A stretch of DNA of 64,000 nt from Paraniabella hibiscisoli (GCF_022512515.1 NZ_JAKWBK010000001.1:372001-436000), one strand, 5' to 3'; positions 10,208-20,873 are shown, counted from the stretch's first letter. Made by a program: numbers and translations. The notes: a model not told the origin generated them from the letters alone.

Positions 10208-10777
10208 TTGATGGAGCGCTCCTTTCTTTCTGATGACGAACTTTTATTGCTGTTTCGTGACCCGGTTACGAAACAGAAGGCATTTTCCCAGGTTATCGAC
10301 AAATACAAGGAGAAGCTCTATTGGCACATACGCAGGATGGTTTTAATACATGAGGATGCGGATGACGTACTGCAAAATGTATTCATAAAAATGTGGAAAG
10401 GGCTGGATCAGTTCCGGGAGGAAAGTAAACTCTACAGCTGGCTATACCGGATAGCTTCCAACGAAAGCATCACCCATCTCAACCGGATAAAAAAACAGAA
10501 ACAGGTTGAAACGGACGAAGAAGCATATAGTTTCCTGGAAGAGAAAGTAAAAGCGGACTCTTATTTCGATGCGTCAAAGGTTGAATGGAAACTACAATTG
10601 GCTATTCAAGCCCTTCCCGAACAACAGAAGTTGGTTTTTAACCTGCGTTATTTTGACGACATGCCCTACCAGGAAATGAGCGAGGTACTAGGTGTAAGCG
10701 TAGGAGCCTTGAAGGCCAGTTATCACCACGCTGCGAAAAAAGTGCAGGATTACCTGGTAAATGAATTAAACTTTTAA
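10208..10777 (+). CDS. ECF RNA polymerase sigma factor
   Basis: 189 residues, intact. Region 2 (residues 25-90) has HEDADDVLQNVFIKMWKGL and SWLYRIASNESITHL; region 4 (130-185) has LVFNLRYFDDMPYQEMSEVL with the recognition helix VSVGALKASYHHA. It heads a three-gene cassette with a membrane protein and a small secreted protein, the usual Bacteroidota arrangement in which sigma activity is held by the downstream product. Confidence 0.92.
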   Translation: MMERSFLSDDELLLLFRDPVTKQKAFSQVIDKYKEKLYWHIRRMVLIHEDADDVLQNVFIKMWKGLDQFREESKLYSWLYRIASNESITHLNRIKKQKQVETDEEAYSFLEEKVKADSYFDASKVEWKLQLAIQALPEQQKLVFNLRYFDDMPYQEMSEVLGVSVGALKASYHHAAKKVQDYLVNELNF

Positions 10778-10805
10778 TACCCTTGCGGGTCTATTTTAGT
10801 AAGAG

Positions 10806-11386
10806 ATGAATGAGCACAATGACATATTAAAGGCATTGCGGCAGCAAATGAAAGAACATGATCAACATGATGGACCATTTCATGTTCCGGAGGATTATTT
10901 TCCTGAACTTGAGAACAAAATTCTTGCAACAGTTTCGGACGAAGCCGCCGCTGACCCAATGATATTTACCAATGAGGGTAAAAGGCAAACGTTTACTGTG
11001 CCCGATGGTTATTTTGACGATCTCGGGCAAAACATTCTCAAAAAAACCACATCACCTGCGTCTGTCAGGAGGCTATTCACCTCCAAATGGCAACAGATTG
11101 CAGCAGCAACCATTACCGGGCTGATCGTTTTAAGCGGCATTTATTACCGGGAATCGTCTGACTCGCGTCCAATTGCCATTCAAAATCAACCCAACAGTAC
11201 CCCAGCAATCCGTAATATCAGCGTTAATGAGCTGACCGATTTTGTGGAGGATGCCGCTACCGGCAATATTAAAGGCAACGATAAAAAAATTCCGTTGACA
11301 TTAATCAACTTTTTCAACAAGTAAGCAGCCAGGATTTAGAAAGTTTTTTAAACGAAACTGCCGCTAACCATACTGAATTATTTTAG
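10806..11386 (+). CDS. Single-pass membrane protein, candidate anti-sigma partner
   Basis: About 193 residues. The N-terminal half contains two copies of a V-P-x-x-Y-F motif (HVPEDYFPELENKIL near 25-40 and TVPDGYFDDLGQNIL near 62-76), then one membrane helix (about 100-118, IAAATITGLIVLSGIYY) and a C-terminal tail with an acidic VNELTDFVED segment. One base is missing near 11297; repair extends the tail with a second helix-like segment (Q-D-L-E-S-F-L-N-E-T) to the stop at 11384-11386. The position between an ECF sigma and a secreted protein suggests an anti-sigma or co-regulator. No characterised family was recognised. Confidence 0.65.
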
Positions 11387-11392
11387 ATAGCT

Positions 11393-11781
11393 ATGATCCA
11401 ATACCGTCAAATATTACTTGTTTTTGCGGCACTTTTAGTGTGTTGCACCAGCATATGCGCTCAGCAAAAACCTCCCTCAAAAGTTGATGATGTATTCTTT
11501 GAATATGTGTCAAAAACGCTAGAACTAAAGCCTTCAGACGCAGCACAGATGCGACCTCTGGTTAAAAAATACCTTAATGAAAGAAAGAAGGTTTATGGCC
11601 GGTTTTCCGACCCGCTGGAGCGGGAACAGGAGATTCTAAACATCAAAATAAACTCCCGGAAAGAGATGGCCTCCATCATTGGCATACAAAAGGCCAATGC
11701 CTTTTTTCAAGCGAACAGAACTTTCGCCGTAAGATACGCGAAGAGCTTAAAGAGCGTGATAAGGAACGGAAGAAAAATTAA
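11393..11781 (+). CDS. Small secreted protein, Spy/CnrX-like charged helix
   Basis: About 129 residues with a signal peptide (residues 1-23, cleavage after C-A-Q), then an almost entirely helical charged region. One T is missing in the TTTTTT run at 11700-11706. After repair the C-terminus reads SEQNFRRKIREELKERDKER, a typical ending for these ECF-linked periplasmic helical proteins. It follows the membrane protein by 6 bp. Likely a periplasmic sensor or modulator of the sigma cassette; this is inferred from position and composition. Confidence 0.65.
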
Positions 11782-11906
11782 TGTTTAAACTTTTTTTCAA
11801 TAAATTTTTTTGTCTGATAGTATTTCCTATTTTTGCAACTGGTGTTTTTCATAGGTTAGCAACGGCCAGCTCTTTTAGGGCAGGCCTTTTTTTATCTGCT
11901 ACTTTT

Positions 11907-12639
11907 TCATTCTCCAAAACGTTTTACCGGTGTTTGAATGTCATGATAAAACAAAAACTGCCAATCACCCCCTTCCTGCAACCATTTTTCCCGCAATTGC
12001 ATAGCTTTTTTCCATCATAGTCATACTTGGCTGCAAACCTTGTTTTCATCTGTGAAAGCTGGGGGCATCGTCGGCGCCAAAGAAAATCGTCTCTCCGCCC
12101 TCATTCAGCCAAATTACGCGGTGAAATTTCGAATGGGCGCCGGTAACCTCGTAACTGATTCCATCGGCAATAAAGCCCGTTTCAGCCTCCGTGAGCACCA
12201 GGTTATCGGACTGCTGTAGTAACTCCAGCAAATCAGTATTGTATGAGGCTGAACCTATTTCCAGGGCATAATCCAGCTCCTGTTGCTGAATATGGTAAGT
12301 GGCATTTTCAAAAGCAAGCTGCCTCGTATAAGGATTGATCAGTCCGCCTGCATGGTCTTTATGTAAATGACTCATAATAACCTGGGTAACATCAGTAGCG
12401 TTAATGCCATTGTCGCGCAGATTTTTATATAATTGAAACTGGCCGTCATCGTCGATAAGCCCAAGACCTGTATCCAATAATATGATATCGTCAGCGGTTA
12501 TTACTACAAAAGGCTGAATTTCCACTAAAAGGCTGCCTCTGTTGCGGTCCGCCATTTCGTCTTCACTTAACTTAAAGGGAATAAATTTCTTTGAGGCATC
12601 TACGGTGAATGCGCCTTCCGATAAAGGTATAATTTTCAT
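11907..12639 (-). CDS. MBL-fold metallo-hydrolase
   Basis: About 244 residues of the metallo-beta-lactamase superfamily. The zinc motif HxHxDH is seen in MSHLHKDHAGGL (residues about 90-101), a later metal-ligand His in VTGAHSKFH (about 168), and a DDAP segment. One C is missing in the CCCCC run near 12060-12065; repair continues as QLSQMKTRFAAKYDYDGK to a stop at 11907-11909. Substrate cannot be told: the family includes lactonases, glyoxalase II-like enzymes and others. Confidence 0.85.
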
Positions 12640-12677
12640 AGAAGCAAAAGTAGCTGTTATTACGAGGAGAAAAATGG

Positions 12678-15600
12678 CTACATATTCCTCCTATACTGCC
12701 CTCCAACCTCATATAAAGCATGTGTAATTTTTCCCAGCGAACAAAATTTCACACAGTCCATCAATTCCGCAAAAAGGTTACCATTCTGAAGCGCCACTTG
12801 CTTAAGTTTTTGTATTGCTTTCGCGCCTTCCTGTTGATTTCTTTTTTAAAAGCCTCCAGGTTGGCAATCTGCAGTTCCTTTTCCTCCGTTGTGCTCCTGA
12901 TCACTTCCTGCGGCAGGATCGTTGGGCTTCCTTTCTTACTTAAAAAGTATTGACCCCCACCAGCGGTAACTCCCCATTGCTTTTCTGCATTTCATAATGC
13001 ATGCTTTCTTCCTGTATCTTATTGCGCTGATACATTCTTTCCATCGCTCTAATACGCCGCCTCTTTCGCTGATGCGCTCAAATTCGGTCAGCACAGCAGT
13101 TTCAACCAAATCAGTTAGTTCTTCCAGGGCAAAACTTCCCTGCAAAAAGTTTTCTGATTTAGCGCTACCCAATTCACGGTTAATGATCAGCTGTATGGCC
13201 ATAGCTCTTCTCACACTCTCTTCAGTGGGCGTAGTAATCGCCTCATCATAAGCATTCGTATGCAAAGAATTACAGTTATCATATATAGCGTATAGAGCCT
13301 GTAAAGTGGTACGGATATCATTAAAGTCAATCTCCTGAGCGTGCAAACTTCTACCCGATGTTTGTATATGATATTTTAATTTTTGTGAGCGCTCGTTAGC
13401 CCCATACTTCTGCTTCATTGCTTTGGCCCATATACGCCGTGCTACCCGGCCTATCACACTATATTCAGGATCCATGCCATTACTAAAAAAGAAAGAAAGG
13501 TTAGGCGCAAAATCATCTATATGCATACCCCGGCTTAAATAATATTCTACATAAGTAAAACCATTGGCCAGCGTAAAAGCCAGTTGGGTGATAGGATTAG
13601 CTCCTGCTTCCGCAATATGATAGCCACTGATGCTGACGCTATAAAAATTCCGCACCTGGTTATTAATAAAATACTCCTGCACATCGCCCATCAGTTTCAG
13701 CGCAAATTCTGTAGAAAAAATGCAGGTATTCTGCGCCTGGTCTTCTTTCAAAATATCTGCCTGCACCGTTCCCCGCACCTGCTTTAAGGTTTCCGCTTTT
13801 ATATTCTCATAAACATCAGCAGGCAACACTTCATCTCCACGTAAACCTAGTAGCTTTAACCCAAGACCGCTGTTACCTTTTGGAAGATCACCGGCATAAA
13901 CCGGTTGACCATTCTCCTTAAACTTCTCCTGTAGCCGGCTATTCACTATTGACCATTGACTATTTTTCTCCAACCACTTCTCACATTGCTGATCTATGGC
14001 CGCGTTTAAAAAGAAGGCCAGCAATATAGGCGCAGGACCATTAATCGTCATGGATACTGAAGTAGCCGCATCACAAAGATCAAAGCCACTGTATAATTTC
14101 TTGGCATCATCTACGGTTGCAATACTCACACCGCTATTACCCACTTTCCCAAATATATCTGCCCGATGCGCAGGGTCTTCACCGTATAAAGTAACACTAT
14201 CAAAGGCAGTGCTCAAACGTTTGGCCGGCTGATCGAGGCTTACATAATGAAAACGCTTATTGGTACGCTCGGGCCCACCCTCTCCTGCAAACATCCGGGT
14301 TGGGTCTTCACCCTGGCGTTTTAATTCAAATACACCTGCAGTAAACGGAAATTTACCGGGCAGGTTTTCCTGTAACTGCCATTTTAAAATATCACCCCAA
14401 TCCTTATACTTCGGCAGCGCGATCTTTTTGATCTTCGAACCGCCTAAAGACCAACTGATCAAAGATTGCCGGATCACTTTATCCCGCACCTTATACTCGA
14501 AATAATCCTGGCTATAAGCCTTAATTATTTCCGGCCAATCATCTATTAGTTGCTTATTTCCCAGCTCCAGATTGGCCAACAGTTCCAGCTTTTTTCGTCA
14601 ATAATTGCCTTTACATTCTCCAGCAATTGACCTGCGCCTTCGAGCTGGTATAATTGCGAAGCTATGGTCGATTGAGACACCACCCATTGATCATAGGCTT
14701 GTATTGCCTCTGTTACTTCGGAGAGATAGCGCACCTGCTTTGAGGGGATGATCTGCGTTTTCCCTGTACTATTACCCTCAGGCAGTTCAACAGTCCTGTT
14801 CCAGGCTATTCCGGTTTTCGACTGAATGGCTTTTACAATGCGATCGAATAATTCATTTACGCCTGCATCATTGAATTGTGAAGCTATTGTACCAACCACC
14901 GGGATATCCTCCTCTTTTGCAGTCCATAACTGGTGATTACGCCTGTATTGTTTTTTCACATCCTGCAAAGCATCCAGTGCGCCGGGCTTATCAAACTTAT
15001 TGATACAGATCAGATCAGCATAATCCAGCATATTGATCTTCTCCAGTTGAGACGCGGCGCCGTATTCAGGCGTCATCACATATAAGCTCAGGTCGCAATA
15101 GTCCACAATAGAAGCATCGCTTTGTCCCACGCCTGCGCTTTCCAATATCACCAGGTCAAAGCCCGCCGCTTTACAAATGCTGATCGCCTCCCGGGCTGTC
15201 TTGCTTAAAGCAAGATGATCATTACGGGTGGCCATGGACCGCATATAGGCACGCGAGTGTGAAATGGCGTTCATACGGATACGGTCGCCCAGTAAAGCGC
15301 CACCCGTCTTTTTCTTGAGGGGTCAACCGATATAACTGCAATGGTCTGATCAGGAAACTGATGCAAAAAGCGACGTACTATTTCGTCTGTAACAGATGAT
15401 TTACCTGCACCGCCGGTACCTGTAATACCAAGCACAACACCCTCCCTATTTTCTGAAACCGGAAAGCCTTCGACAGGCAAACCCAGCTCCGCATTGGTTA
15501 TAGCCCTTGCTATACGGCGAACATCTCTGCTTTCGCCCAGAGGGGGTGTATCATTCCAGTTTTCAGCTGCTTTAAAATAATCAGTTTTACGTGCCCGACT

Positions 15601-16008
15601 CAGCAGGTCTTCGATCATACCCTCCAATCCCATTTGCCGGCCATCATCAGGCGAATAAATATGCTCGATACCATACTCATGCAATTCGTCGATCTCTACC
15701 GGTAAAATAGTACCACCACCGCCGCCGAATATTTTTATATGTCCACAACCAGCCTCCTGTAACATGTCAAACATGTATTTGAAGAACTCAATATGTCCGC
15801 CCTGGTAACTGGTTATAGCTATAGCATGTGCATCTTCTTCAATTGCACACTCCACTATTTCATGCACGCTCCGGTTATGCCCCAGGTGAATGATCTCCGC
15901 ACCTTTACCTTGAAGAATACGGCGCATGATATTAATAGCGGCATCATGTCCGTCGAATAAAGAAGCGGCTGTAACAATTCGTATCGTTGTTGTTTGTGTT
16001 TCGTTCAT
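12678..16008 (-). CDS. icmF: Single-chain B12-dependent acyl-CoA mutase with G-protein chaperone domain (IcmF type)
   Basis: About 1110 residues in IcmF order. The N-terminal cobalamin-binding domain (residues 1-135) has D-G-H-D, S-Y-Q-G-G and a GGGGG loop. A MeaB-type GTPase domain (about 200-480) has P-loop [12 protein letters not shown] and NKFD. A TIM-barrel mutase domain follows (about 560-1100) with [11 protein letters not shown]. These enzymes interconvert branched and linear acyl-CoA (isobutyryl/butyryl or pivalyl/isovaleryl) with adenosylcobalamin, the G domain aiding cofactor loading. Three one-base deletions (near 15312, 14587 and 13034) break it; repair restores [20 protein letters not shown] at the first. 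Residues about 682-689 ([10 protein letters not shown]) are encoded by a heptad-repeat insert. The acyl substrate is uncertain. Confidence 0.9.
13941..13961. repeat. Heptad repeat inside the icmF coding region
   Basis: Three 7-bp units (ATTCACT, ATTGACC, ATTGACT) lie in frame within icmF between mutase helices. 21 bp equals seven codons, so the frame is preserved. It resembles the intergenic heptads at 24999-25040. Confidence 0.6.
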
Positions 16009-16069
16009 ATAGCGGGTACTGATCTTAACAAACTTACATGAAAATCAGCAACCGGGCTTCACCTCCATT

Positions 16070-16436
16070 GGGTGTATTTCAAATTTTCGCTAAAGTCATG
16101 CCGTCGAAGTGCAGCGCCTCGGAAATAGTAGAGATTTCCTCGGGCGGATGCATGAATCATTAATATATCGCTGCGATGCAGCTCTACCCCCTTTGTGATT
16201 ATTGTTTTACTGATATATCGCAGCTATGCTGCTTTTATTATTGTGTGATCATTGCCGCATAGCGGCATCGTATTAATAGCTGCCATAATAATTCGTCAGC
16301 TATCTGAGCTGCGTAGCAGTGATATATTCTGTTTTAAACAAAGAGGAATTGATGCGATCGTTCTAGAGATTTCCCCGCAGGCTCAAAGGGATCTGCAAAA
16401 GGAACTATAGCATAAGCGAAAATTTGAAATGCACCC
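16070..16436. repeat. Nested inverted-repeat island (MITE/REP-like)
   Basis: The 498-bp gap between icmF and the next gene has no ORF but is highly structured. Outer arms of 22 nt at 16070-16091 and 16415-16436 are inverted copies with one mismatch (core ATTTCAAATTTTCGCT). Inside are inverted copies of ATATATCGCTGCGATGCAGC at 16163-16184 and 16307-16327 (three differences), and further small hairpins at 16121-16139 (GGAAAT/ATTTCC), 16213-16233 (GCAGC-TATGC-TGC) and 16253-16267 (GCCGC/GCGGC). It could be a non-autonomous mobile element or a bacterial interspersed mosaic element. No transposase is in the window. Confidence 0.7.
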
Positions 16437-16506
16437 CCTCCACTTGACTAACCAGGAATCATCTTAGATAGAAAGTAAAAAAACATATCGGTATTTTTAC
16501 AGCTAA

Positions 16507-16940
16507 ATGCTTACTCACAAAAAACTAAAAATCGGGACCATTATTTTACATGGCTTGATACTTATTGGTGCGGACATGGAATAGCGCCTTTTTTTCTGCT
16601 TGAAATAGTCGGATTTTTAAATGCCAAAGAGACTAACACCAACTTTTCATTTTTGCCCGAAGAAAACCATTTTTTTGCCGTCGGACTGACTGCCATCCTG
16701 GGTAAGATAGTCATTATTATTTCCTTGTTTATTGTACAGAAAAACCGAAAACTACTATTTCACATATCAGGACTATGCCTGCTTTGGCTAAGCGTTATTT
16801 ACTTTGGATATGATGCGGCTAATGACTCTTATGTACATATTGCCTGGGTCACCGTAGTCCCCTTTTTTATTTGTACTATTTTAACCTTTACAGGCAAGTA
16901 CCTGAAAAAAGCATATCATTGGCTGGGAGAGAATTTATAG
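16507..16940 (+). CDS. Small four-helix membrane protein, unknown function
   Basis: About 144 residues with four predicted membrane helices (GTIILHGLILIGAG; AVGLTAILGKIVIIISLFIV; KLLFHISGLCLLWLSVIYFG; WVTVVPFFICTILTF). One G is missing near 16570; repair joins the N-terminus MLTHKKLKIG to GHGIAPFFLLEIVGF. No family was recognised. It converges with the downstream receptor gene. Confidence 0.65.
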
Positions 16941-16990
16941 AGGCACAACAAAAGTCACTTTCTTTTGCTGCACGTCCAATCTTTTTAATT

Positions 16991-19423
16991 TTAAAACTTC
17001 AAGGTAATACTGGCCATTGCCGATCTCGGCATTTGAGGTGCCAATACGCCCTGCCCTGCAAAATACAGCTCATCCGTCAGGTTATCCAGTTTCAAGCCTA
17101 ACCTGAAAGATTTGGTTTCATAGAACACCGTTGCATTGAGCAGTGTATAAGCCGGTATGGTGAAAACACCGGTTACCGCAGAATTCGCTGTTTCGAAATC
17201 GCCAATATAGTTACCGCCAAAACCAGCTCCCAGCCCTTTTAATCTACCACTGGGTATACCATAGCTGATCCAAAGATTAGCCAGGTCTGCCGGGCCTGCA
17301 CTTGGAGGTCTTCTGCCCTGTGTAGCAGCTACCGCTGATTGAGTAAGCTTGCTGTTATTATGCGAATAACCTGCTACCATGTTCAAGCCGCTGAAAGGAT
17401 TAGCGATCAACTCCAGCTCAAAGCCTTTGCTAAACTGCGTACCATCCTGTACCTTGATATTGTAATTAGCGCCATCCCTTACCAATTGTTCATCGCGTAC
17501 CACATTGGTCACCTCAATTTCGTAATAGCTGGCAGTAAGGTTCAACCGGCCGCTAAACATATCCAGCTTCACACCTGTTTCCCACTGATTCGCCTGCTGC
17601 GGTTTTAAAACCCCTGAAATATCCGGTACAGGTTGGGTTACAGGAGCCACATTGGAGAAGCCATTCATATAATTGCCGAATACAGAAAGACGGTCCTTAA
17701 TCACCTGGTATACCAGCCCTAGTTTGGGAGATAAAGCAGTTTGACCATATTTTGAATTAGCTAATACGGTGTCAGTTGCCAGGTCGTAAGTACCATTTCC
17801 TTCAAAGCGATCCAGCCTCAAGCTTACCATTGCCAAAAGATTATCCGTAATATTCAGCACATTTGATGCATAAGCGCTATAGATATTGGAACGTGTATTA
17901 TTTCTTACGCCCCTGGCCGTGCTGGCAGCCAGCCTGGCATCAACAAGCGCCCTGTTTAGCTTTGAATAATTAGGGTCAGTCGGATTTAAGGCATTTACAA
18001 AATCTAAAACGATATAGGGAGAGTTATCATTTTTGATGCGCTGGTTTACATAGTCCAGTCCTACCAGTAACCTGTTACGCATCTTCCCTATCTTAAAATC
18101 ACCCACAAAATTCTGCTGTATATCTAAATTGGCGTTCATGGTATTCTGGTAAGAGATATTTCTTTCCAGGCTATCATCGGTTGCTTTACGTATAAACTGG
18201 TACTGGTAGTATCCTTCAGACTGACGGGTATTGTTGGAGAGAATGGTTTGTGAAGTCCATTGACTGGATATCTGGTAATTAAAGATAGCCCTTAGATTAG
18301 CTGTTGGATTTTTCATAGAAAGATCGTTATTGGTATAAGATCTTTTGAAATTAAATCCTAATTCTTCAGGTGTATGAGCAACGAACGGCCTTGTACGATT
18401 TAAAAAAATAGCAGAAGGCGTGGTAAACTCCGATGTATACAACTCTGCATTCAGATTAATCCTCAGTCTTTCGTTTACCCGGTACTCCAAGGCAGGGGCC
18501 ACAAAGAAAGATTTTCTGAAACCCGCATCCTGCCAGCTGTTCTGATTCTGGTAAGCAACATTCACCCTGCCCAATAAGTTTTTCTCTTTATTGATAGGAC
18601 CGTACACATCGGCTGTAAGCCGGTTTAGATTAAAACTACCGTGTATAAAAGAAACTTCACCTCCGAAACTTTCCTGGGGCTTACGGGTAATAAGGTTGAT
18701 AACGCCACCGTAGGTAGCCACCGCACCGCCATAAAGCGTAGCAGATGGACCGCGTAATACTTCAACTTTTTCAACATTAGCGGGATCAATTTCTCCGTTT
18801 GTTTGCGTAGGCACTCCATCAACCATGGATACTTCGGTTCTGAAACCACGAAGACTGTAATAAGTAGCTCCGTCTGAATTGATACCCCTATTTGCCGACA
18901 CTTTAAAAATACCCGGTGCATTCTTTAGCAGGTTACTGAAATCGGTGGTAATCTGCTCTTTGATCAATTCTTTGGATATACTGCTGTAAGCCTGGGGATT
19001 TTCCAGGTTGCTCAGCGGCATTTTTGCTACCGTCTGGCTTTTCTTTACCAGGAATTTATTCTTACCGGCTGTTATAATTACCGTTTCCAGTTCAGCGCTA
19101 TTGATCTGCAAAGTAAACACGGGCTTCGCTGTTTGAACCGAAGCTACACTCACCTCCTGCTCTTTGCTTTCGTAGCCCAATAACGTAACCTGTAATGTAT
19201 AAACACCCGGCTTCAGTCTTGCAAATTCAAAACCACCTTCGTTATCTGTAGCGGTACCCTGCTTTGTATTTTTAATCACTACACTTACATTGGCGGCTGG
19301 CCGGTCGTCGGAAGTTTTAACCATACCTGCAATAGCTCCAAATTTTTCCTGGCCCAATACATTTAAGCAAAGCATAGTGCAGATAACAACTGCTAACACG
19401 CGGAATACCATCAATTTTTTCAT
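16991..19423 (-). CDS. TonB-dependent siderophore receptor with N-terminal carboxypeptidase-like domain
   Basis: 810 residues, intact. Signal peptide 1-24 (ending L-G-Q), CarboxypepD-regulatory-like beta-sandwich at about 28-110 (GMVKTSDDRPAANVSVVIKN), plug domain about 130-260 (LRGFRTEVSMVDGVPTQ, VEVLRGPSATLYGG), then a 22-strand barrel ending in L-K-F. The plug sequence with NVEKVEVLRGPSATLYG and the barrel ending AMASITLKF resemble the ferric-siderophore (FhuE/FoxA-like) group. It imports a ferric chelate across the outer membrane using TonB energy. Chelate identity is unknown. It stands alone with its own promoter box. Confidence 0.93.
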   Translation of the reverse strand: MKKLMVFRVLAVVICTMLCLNVLGQEKFGAIAGMVKTSDDRPAANVSVVIKNTKQGTATDNEGGFEFARLKPGVYTLQVTLLGYESKEQEVSVASVQTAKPVFTLQINSAELETVIITAGKNKFLVKKSQTVAKMPLSNLENPQAYSSISKELIKEQITTDFSNLLKNAPGIFKVSANRGINSDGATYYSLRGFRTEVSMVDGVPTQTNGEIDPANVEKVEVLRGPSATLYGGAVATYGGVINLITRKPQESFGGEVSFIHGSFNLNRLTADVYGPINKEKNLLGRVNVAYQNQNSWQDAGFRKSFFVAPALEYRVNERLRINLNAELYTSEFTTPSAIFLNRTRPFVAHTPEELGFNFKRSYTNNDLSMKNPTANLRAIFNYQISSQWTSQTILSNNTRQSEGYYQYQFIRKATDDSLERNISYQNTMNANLDIQQNFVGDFKIGKMRNRLLVGLDYVNQRIKNDNSPYIVLDFVNALNPTDPNYSKLNRALVDARLAASTARGVRNNTRSNIYSAYASNVLNITDNLLAMVSLRLDRFEGNGTYDLATDTVLANSKYGQTALSPKLGLVYQVIKDRLSVFGNYMNGFSNVAPVTQPVPDISGVLKPQQANQWETGVKLDMFSGRLNLTASYYEIEVTNVVRDEQLVRDGANYNIKVQDGTQFSKGFELELIANPFSGLNMVAGYSHNNSKLTQSAVAATQGRRPPSAGPADLANLWISYGIPSGRLKGLGAGFGGNYIGDFETANSAVTGVFTIPAYTLLNATVFYETKSFRLGLKLDNLTDELYFAGQGVLAPQMPRSAMASITLKF

Positions 19424-19442
19424 TAATTTGGTTTTGTGGCCG

Positions 19443-19450
19443 CAAAAGTA
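19443..19450 (-). promoter_or_regulatory. -7 box of the siderophore receptor gene
   Basis: TACTTTTG on the minus strand (full TAnnTTTG match), 19 bp before the receptor ATG. No iron-box palindrome was evident around it. Confidence 0.5.
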
Positions 19451-19529
19451 GGTCTAGTATGAAGCAGGGAGTTTACGAGATGCGGAAAATTATCGATCTG
19501 AGAGCATCTATGCATTTTTACGCAGCCTC

Positions 19530-19604
19530 TTACCGCCAGGACGCAAGGGCGGCAGGTTCTGAACGAGAGCAGCGTTGTTGTTATTTAAAAGCCCTGGCGG
19601 TTAA
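19530..19604. repeat. Intergenic inverted repeat, AACCGCCAGG type
   Basis: TTACCGCCAGG at 19530-19540 is mirrored by CCTGGCGGTTAA at 19593-19604, with a further CCGCC/GGCGG pairing inside the left half. It lies in the 268-bp divergent gap between the receptor and the aminotransferase. Resembles short dispersed palindromes of this phylum; its role is unknown. Confidence 0.5.
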
Positions 19605-19691
19605 ATAGCCATCTATAATCTAAGATTATATTATAATAAGTAAAACTCACTGAATCGTAGAATTCTCTTCCCTTTCTTAACTTCGCCCCGC

Positions 19692-20873
19692 ATGAATCAA
19701 CGGGAACTATTTTTGCGCCATGTAGCGCAAACTTCTACAGCGCCACTGGCATTAGAAATCACGAAAGCAGAAGGCGCCATCTTGCGCGATGTAAATGATA
19801 AAGAATACATTGATCTTATCGGGGGCATTAGTGTGGCCAATGTAGGCCACAGGCATCCAAAGGTTATTAACGCTATACATCAGCAGCTGGATAGCTATAT
19901 GCATATTATGGTGTATGGTGAATTTGTAGAAGCGCCACAGGTGCAATACGCTCATTATCTGGCGCAGCACTTACCCGAAAATCTGAACTCGGTTTATTTT
20001 ACCAACTCAGGGGCCGAAGCGGTTGAAGGCGCCATGAAGCTAGCCAAACGGGCTACCAACCGTACCCAGATCATTGCCTGCGAAAATTCTTATCATGGAT
20101 CTACCCAGGGCGCTTTGAGCATTATCGGCAGCGAATACTGGCGCAATGCCTACCGGCCGCTTTTACCAGGCATCCTGCATTTGCAGTATAACAGCCAGGA
20201 GCTCATTGATACTATCGATACGAATACAGCCTGTGTAATACTGGAAACTGTACAGGCGGAAGCAGGCATTATTGTGCCTGAAGCAAACTGGCTGCAAGCA
20301 GTACGGAAAAAATGTACCGAAACAGGAACCCTTTTAATATTGGACGAGATACAGGCAGGTTTTGGCAGAACGGGCAAACTTTGGGGATTTGAGCATTTTG
20401 GAGTAGTGCCGGATATTGTTCTGCTGGGAAAAGCATTAGGCGGTGGCATGCCCCTCGGTGCTTTTGTGGCAGATAAGGAATTAATGATGCAATTGGCAGA
20501 CAACCCGGTGCTGGGGCATATCACTACTTTTGGCGGTCACCCGGTTTGCTGTGCTGCAGGACTGGCGGCCATGCAGGCATTGATTGATGAAGCTATGGCA
20601 GACGGCGCAACTCAAAAAGGCAACCTGTTCAAGTCGCTACTTCAGCATGAGCAAATAAAAGCGGTGCGTCATATAGGTTTATTAATGGCAGTGGAGTTTG
20701 ATAGTTTTGAAACCAATAAAAAAGTGATCGATGCAATAATTGAAACCGGTGCGTTAACAGATTGGTTTTTGTTTGCATCAAACTGCCTGCGTATTTGTCC
20801 ACCGTTAACGATCAGCGAAGCAGAAATACGGAAAGCCTGTACTATCATCATAGATGTGCTCAACAAAAATTAA
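19692..20873 (+). CDS. Class III PLP aminotransferase (acetylornithine/4-aminobutyrate type)
   Basis: 393 residues, intact. Fold type I class III features: FTNSGAEAVEGAMKLA (phosphate-binding, about 97-112), SYHGSTQGALS, LLILDEIQAGFGRTG with the cofactor Asp, and the PLP lysine in LLGKALGGGMPLGAF (about 248). It transfers an amino group between an omega- or alpha-amino donor and 2-oxoglutarate; the family is annotated loosely as aspartate aminotransferase family. Substrate cannot be fixed from sequence. A TAACTTCG box 6 bp before the ATG suggests a very short leader. rpiA follows 37 bp downstream. Confidence 0.9.
   Translation: MNQRELFLRHVAQTSTAPLALEITKAEGAILRDVNDKEYIDLIGGISVANVGHRHPKVINAIHQQLDSYMHIMVYGEFVEAPQVQYAHYLAQHLPENLNSVYFTNSGAEAVEGAMKLAKRATNRTQIIACENSYHGSTQGALSIIGSEYWRNAYRPLLPGILHLQYNSQELIDTIDTNTACVILETVQAEAGIIVPEANWLQAVRKKCTETGTLLILDEIQAGFGRTGKLWGFEHFGVVPDIVLLGKALGGGMPLGAFVADKELMMQLADNPVLGHITTFGGHPVCCAAGLAAMQALIDEAMADGATQKGNLFKSLLQHEQIKAVRHIGLLMAVEFDSFETNKKVIDAIIETGALTDWFLFASNCLRICPPLTISEAEIRKACTIIIDVLNKN

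Noticed and set aside
11850-11900. Terminator between the convergent genes at 11781 and 11907
   Set aside because: Only a 4-bp self-complementary GGCC precedes the T7 run; too weak to call.
16009-16506. A CRISPR array or tRNA cluster in the structured gap
   Set aside because: The repeats are inverted, not regularly spaced direct repeats, and no cloverleaf or cas gene is present.
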